This document shows, piece by piece, positions 61,201 through 64,000 of a stretch of 64,000 bases of DNA. A program made the position numbers and the translations under genes. The notes below the pieces were generated by a model. That model saw only the letters and a list, made by a program, of their open reading frames with translations, did not search any database and had not been told where the DNA came from. This DNA comes from Ulva prolifera (Eukaryota > Chlorophyta > Ulvophyceae > Ulvales > Ulvaceae). The stretch is taken from contig CM041199.1 of the NCBI GenBank assembly GCA_023078555.1, positions 7,941,315-8,005,314 of the forward strand, given 5' to 3'. The stretch's first letter is position 1. Each line of letters opens with the position of its first letter.

Positions 61201-63589
61201 ATCAATTCCTACACCGTGCGTAGCAAGGTCAATTGAAATAGCTGATACGGGACATTGATCAGGTCATGCGGATCAGGCACACCAAAGCAAGCGCCACGTC
61301 ATGAGTGTTAGAGCACACTACACAAGCATAAACACAAGTGTATTCACTAAAGAGCAAGAGGGGCATACTTTCACCATCACTAGAGGGAGCGTGCATGACG
61401 AGGAAATCCACTGTCCTCCTCAGTATGTGGTTGAGGTTGGAGGGCTCTGCAGGCCCTTCTATGATGATCAACGGTGCCACAGCCCTGCCTGTTTGGACAA
61501 GATGAGCCGGTAAGTCCTCACATTTCACCGCAAGAACGGTTGCAACGCGACTCCCCCAATTTAGCAGCTGCACCCCATCTCCACCTACACTGATCATCAA
61601 CGTGTTTACGTCCGCTGCAGTCAATGCACCAGCGCAGTCCTTGTCAAGATCCGTGTATTGTTGAGACCCGTAGAATGTCGCCGGATTCTCGGTAGTTCGG
61701 TGGGCCTTCGCCTTGATGGCACAGTGCAGCTCTGGGTCCTCAAGAAACTTGGCTGCGGCTCTGCCAATGCCCAGATCCCATAGCCTGCACACGTGAAGCT
61801 CCACCGTATGATCTTCCCGAACTGCCTAGATATAACTGAGGCGCACGGAACCCAGAGACCCCCGGAGTGCGGACAGTGATGAGGAGAGACATGGGCGCAT
61901 GCGACGGGATCGAGGGCGAGACATGCTGAGTTGATATGAGAAACCTGACACTAGAGAGTTATGAGGAGGTAGAGGATACATGAGACACAGAGAGAAACCG
62001 CATACATGAGATATACTAGAGAGGACAGCCGCGGAGGATAAAGACAGCAGACACTAGACCAGATGAGACCCAAGATGACAGCAAAAAAAAAGAGGTAAGA
62101 GGAGAGACAGGCCGACAAAAAAGGACCTTCGGAGTCAAGCACGGAAGACAAGTTGGATGACACATGAGGATAGCGAAATGGCATCACCTTTTAGACGCCT
62201 GTAAGTGTCCTTTGCCAGCCTTGAAACGGCGTCCAAGGCGGCAGTGTTGGCACACATCATCTTTGTGTGCTTGCCATTCGTTCTTCTTGATTGACGGGAA
62301 GACATGGCAACAGTGCTTAGTTGGGCACATATGATATTCAAATGCTGCAGCTGGTGGCACGTGCACCGCGGCCTTTAATTCATGCAAGCTCCTGCACTAC
62401 ATATGATGAGTCGAAGACAACATGTAATTTGTAATGACCGCATTAATATTGCCAGCAATCCGCGCTTGGTCAAGCTTCGTATGTGGGCCAGAAACGTACG
62501 TTGGACCTGCATATCCTTCAGGCATCGCTTCTGAGATCAGTTTGCATAGCATATCGGCTCGATCATCATGTATGGAACCTGTCTTGACGCGGAACAGTGC
62601 ATAGCTGTACTGCTCAACCGTGTACTTGCACCCCGGATACAGTGGCTTGTCCAACTTCTCCCTGCACCAAGCCCCACCGCCAGCTTCCTGTTCTTGCTTG
62701 TGCTCTTCAGCATCATCGGCCAGCAGGTTCGGAAGCCCGTGTGCATGAAAGAATTCTTCCGCATCAAGCGGGTCGTCGTGCACACCGTCCTCCTGCTCCT
62801 CGAATTCCAGTCCCCCTCGCATGCGGAAGTCATCGGCGCATCCCATGCCACAAGCCTCGACTCCCTGCAACGCAGCTGACTACTCATACAATCTGCATAG
62901 ACTTGGCATCTTTGACAAGGGCAGACTTGTTGCCGGCTACAGTAGCATGAGTACCTTCAAGCAGTCTATCACTTCATTTGGAATGGCTTTACCACCTGAT
63001 TCATCCCCAAGGAAACACTGCAGCATATGTGATGCAATCTCTTCAACCGAAAGGTCGGCCAATGCAGCCGAGGGATTTTGTGCACGGTCAACGTGTTGGC
63101 GATCTTGTGGAATTCCTGCAAGCACGGCAGGCGCACTCAGGTGTGCAGGCGCCATCTGCCACACCTCTGATGACTCACGAACGATCAGCAAGGTACAATA
63201 CCCCTCAAGATCGTACCATTCATCGAGCCTTGTTGTTGAGACGCGTCGTAGCCGTCGTCTTGCGAACGACAAGGCTGAGCATGATCAGCACCATGATGCG
63301 AATGGCGACATTTGAGTCGTCGAGCTTGAGCTCTCGCCCGGGCCTGGTTTTCATCTCTGATGATGTCTTCGTTGTCTTCGAGTCTGGTCGTGCATCTGAG
63401 CCCACCTGGTATCGGTTCTTCCTTCTCGAAGTGATACCTCAATCTCTTGCGAGTACGAGTTCTTTCCAGACAATCAGGACACTGATATATACCATTCGCG
63501 GCCGGGACAGAACGACGCTGCACCTCAAGCCGTTTCGAAGTGAAGTATGTACCAGACATAATTTCACACGAGCGTATCTCGGCGGACAA
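58270..63589 (-). CDS. CACTA (En/Spm) TNP2-type transposase, family 2, element B
   Basis: Complete-looking family 2 transposase. The minus-strand start is at 63589 (or the inner Met of MSGTYFTSKRL). Exons in order: C2H2-like finger (QCPDCLERTRTRKRLRYHF); about 62937-63180 (LADLSVEEIASHMLQCFLGD); 62440-62870 (acidic, then YPGCKYTVEQYSYALFRV); 62184-62387 Cys-rich ribbon (CPTKHCCHVFPSIKKNEWQA); 61300-61804 (GGDGVQLLNWGSRVAT, first TNP2 block); 60750-61191 (ALHGDTPFAAKMRRTAG, GCPRCTL); about 60448-60690; 59771-60000 (HRVPLAHAFANGLIKGFWAL); 59100-59668 (helical C-terminal part); 58270-58910 (FLVRTTDARLAKRDNFAYVP, YRFALGTMYALDA). Every block has a counterpart in the family 1 protein. Intron boundaries are approximate, and a single-base error in one exon cannot be excluded. 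Confidence 0.75.
59222..59224. other. Paralogous empty site for the nested CACTA element
   Basis: A single CGT in GAGCCGCGTGGCCCGAGG. Element A has the same flanks with CGT duplicated around the 9,841-bp insertion. Confidence 0.93.
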
Positions 63590-64000
63590 ACAACGAGATC
63601 CTTAATATGCAGTGACAGTATGTTGGGCCGATGTACGTGAACCGCCCGTATTGCAGGCCGTGTTAGGCAGATCGTTGACGCTTGCACACTTGGCATCCAC
63701 GACTCGGCGACCATGCATCGCAACTACACGTCGCGTGCATGATCAACTTCCATTCACATCCACATCACGTTCGTTCAAAGATCAATAAGTCCAAACGTGG
63801 CCTCTATTGAGTGGCATCTGCAGTGGCACCCATTGCCCCTCCGGTATACAGGTCATCAAGCCCTTTTCAGACGGCTTGAAACAAGCAGGGCACATGCACG
63901 CGCCGGCCAATCTGACCCTTTCCAGCTTCTGGAATCTGAGGCCGGCTTTCCAGGTGAGCGCCAGACCCGCGATCTGCCCTTTGCAAACCCAAGGGCAGAA

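Larger units (their letters stand above)
52174..64000 (-). mobile_element. CACTA element B (family 2), right end outside the window
   Basis: Begins CACTACAGGAAACTCG at 52174 and matches element A along its whole length, apart from the sequences A has lost or gained. At the window end (64000) it corresponds to A position 46487, so about 78 bases including the right inverted repeat are missing. B lacks the nested element, has the 669 bases deleted in A, and has uninterrupted frames where A is shifted. It is the better candidate for a functional copy; expected full length is about 11.9 kb. Confidence 0.9.

Overview
This window is repeat-rich eukaryotic nuclear DNA. The genes have many short GT-AG introns whose phases match across exons, there are no operons or Shine-Dalgarno spacing, and most recognisable coding sequence belongs to CACTA (En/Spm, TNP2-type) DNA transposons. 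A plant or algal-type lineage fits best, but the species cannot be named from the sequence.

Layout. 0.1-2.5 kb: an unrecognised multi-exon gene (+). 3.2-11.6 kb: a two-gene CACTA element ('family 1'): a roughly 1,300-residue TNP2 transposase, then a second protein (ORF2). 13.2-16.7 kb: a gene ending in a Ulp1/C48-type SUMO-protease domain with an intact His-Asp-Gln-Cys set. 17.2-19.1 kb: a 91-bp tandem array. 20.2-23.1 kb: a truncated, inverted family 1 copy. 25.4-46.6 kb: CACTA element A ('family 2', genes on the minus strand), whose transposase is broken by a 9,841-bp nested CACTA element of a third family (31826-41666). The nested element carries a 92-bp satellite of about 37 units. 46.6-52.2 kb: non-coding spacer with small repeats. 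52.2-64.0 kb: element B, a close copy of A that lacks the nested insertion; its right end lies just outside the window.

How the parts relate. Element B preserves the paralogous empty site of the nested insertion, which fixes that element's ends, its terminal inverted repeats and a 3-bp CGT duplication. Comparing A with B also exposes a 669-bp deletion and a 31-bp double snap-back insertion that inactivate A. Families 1 and 2 are strongly diverged, yet both encode the transposase followed by the same co-oriented partner, ORF2. ORF2 has an N-terminal globular part, helical middle exons, a disordered exon and a short basic last exon. This conserved uncharacterised partner is the best candidate here for an undescribed component of a CACTA system. 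Exons were assigned by eye from splice motifs, frame continuity and cross-family alignment; no database search was possible.
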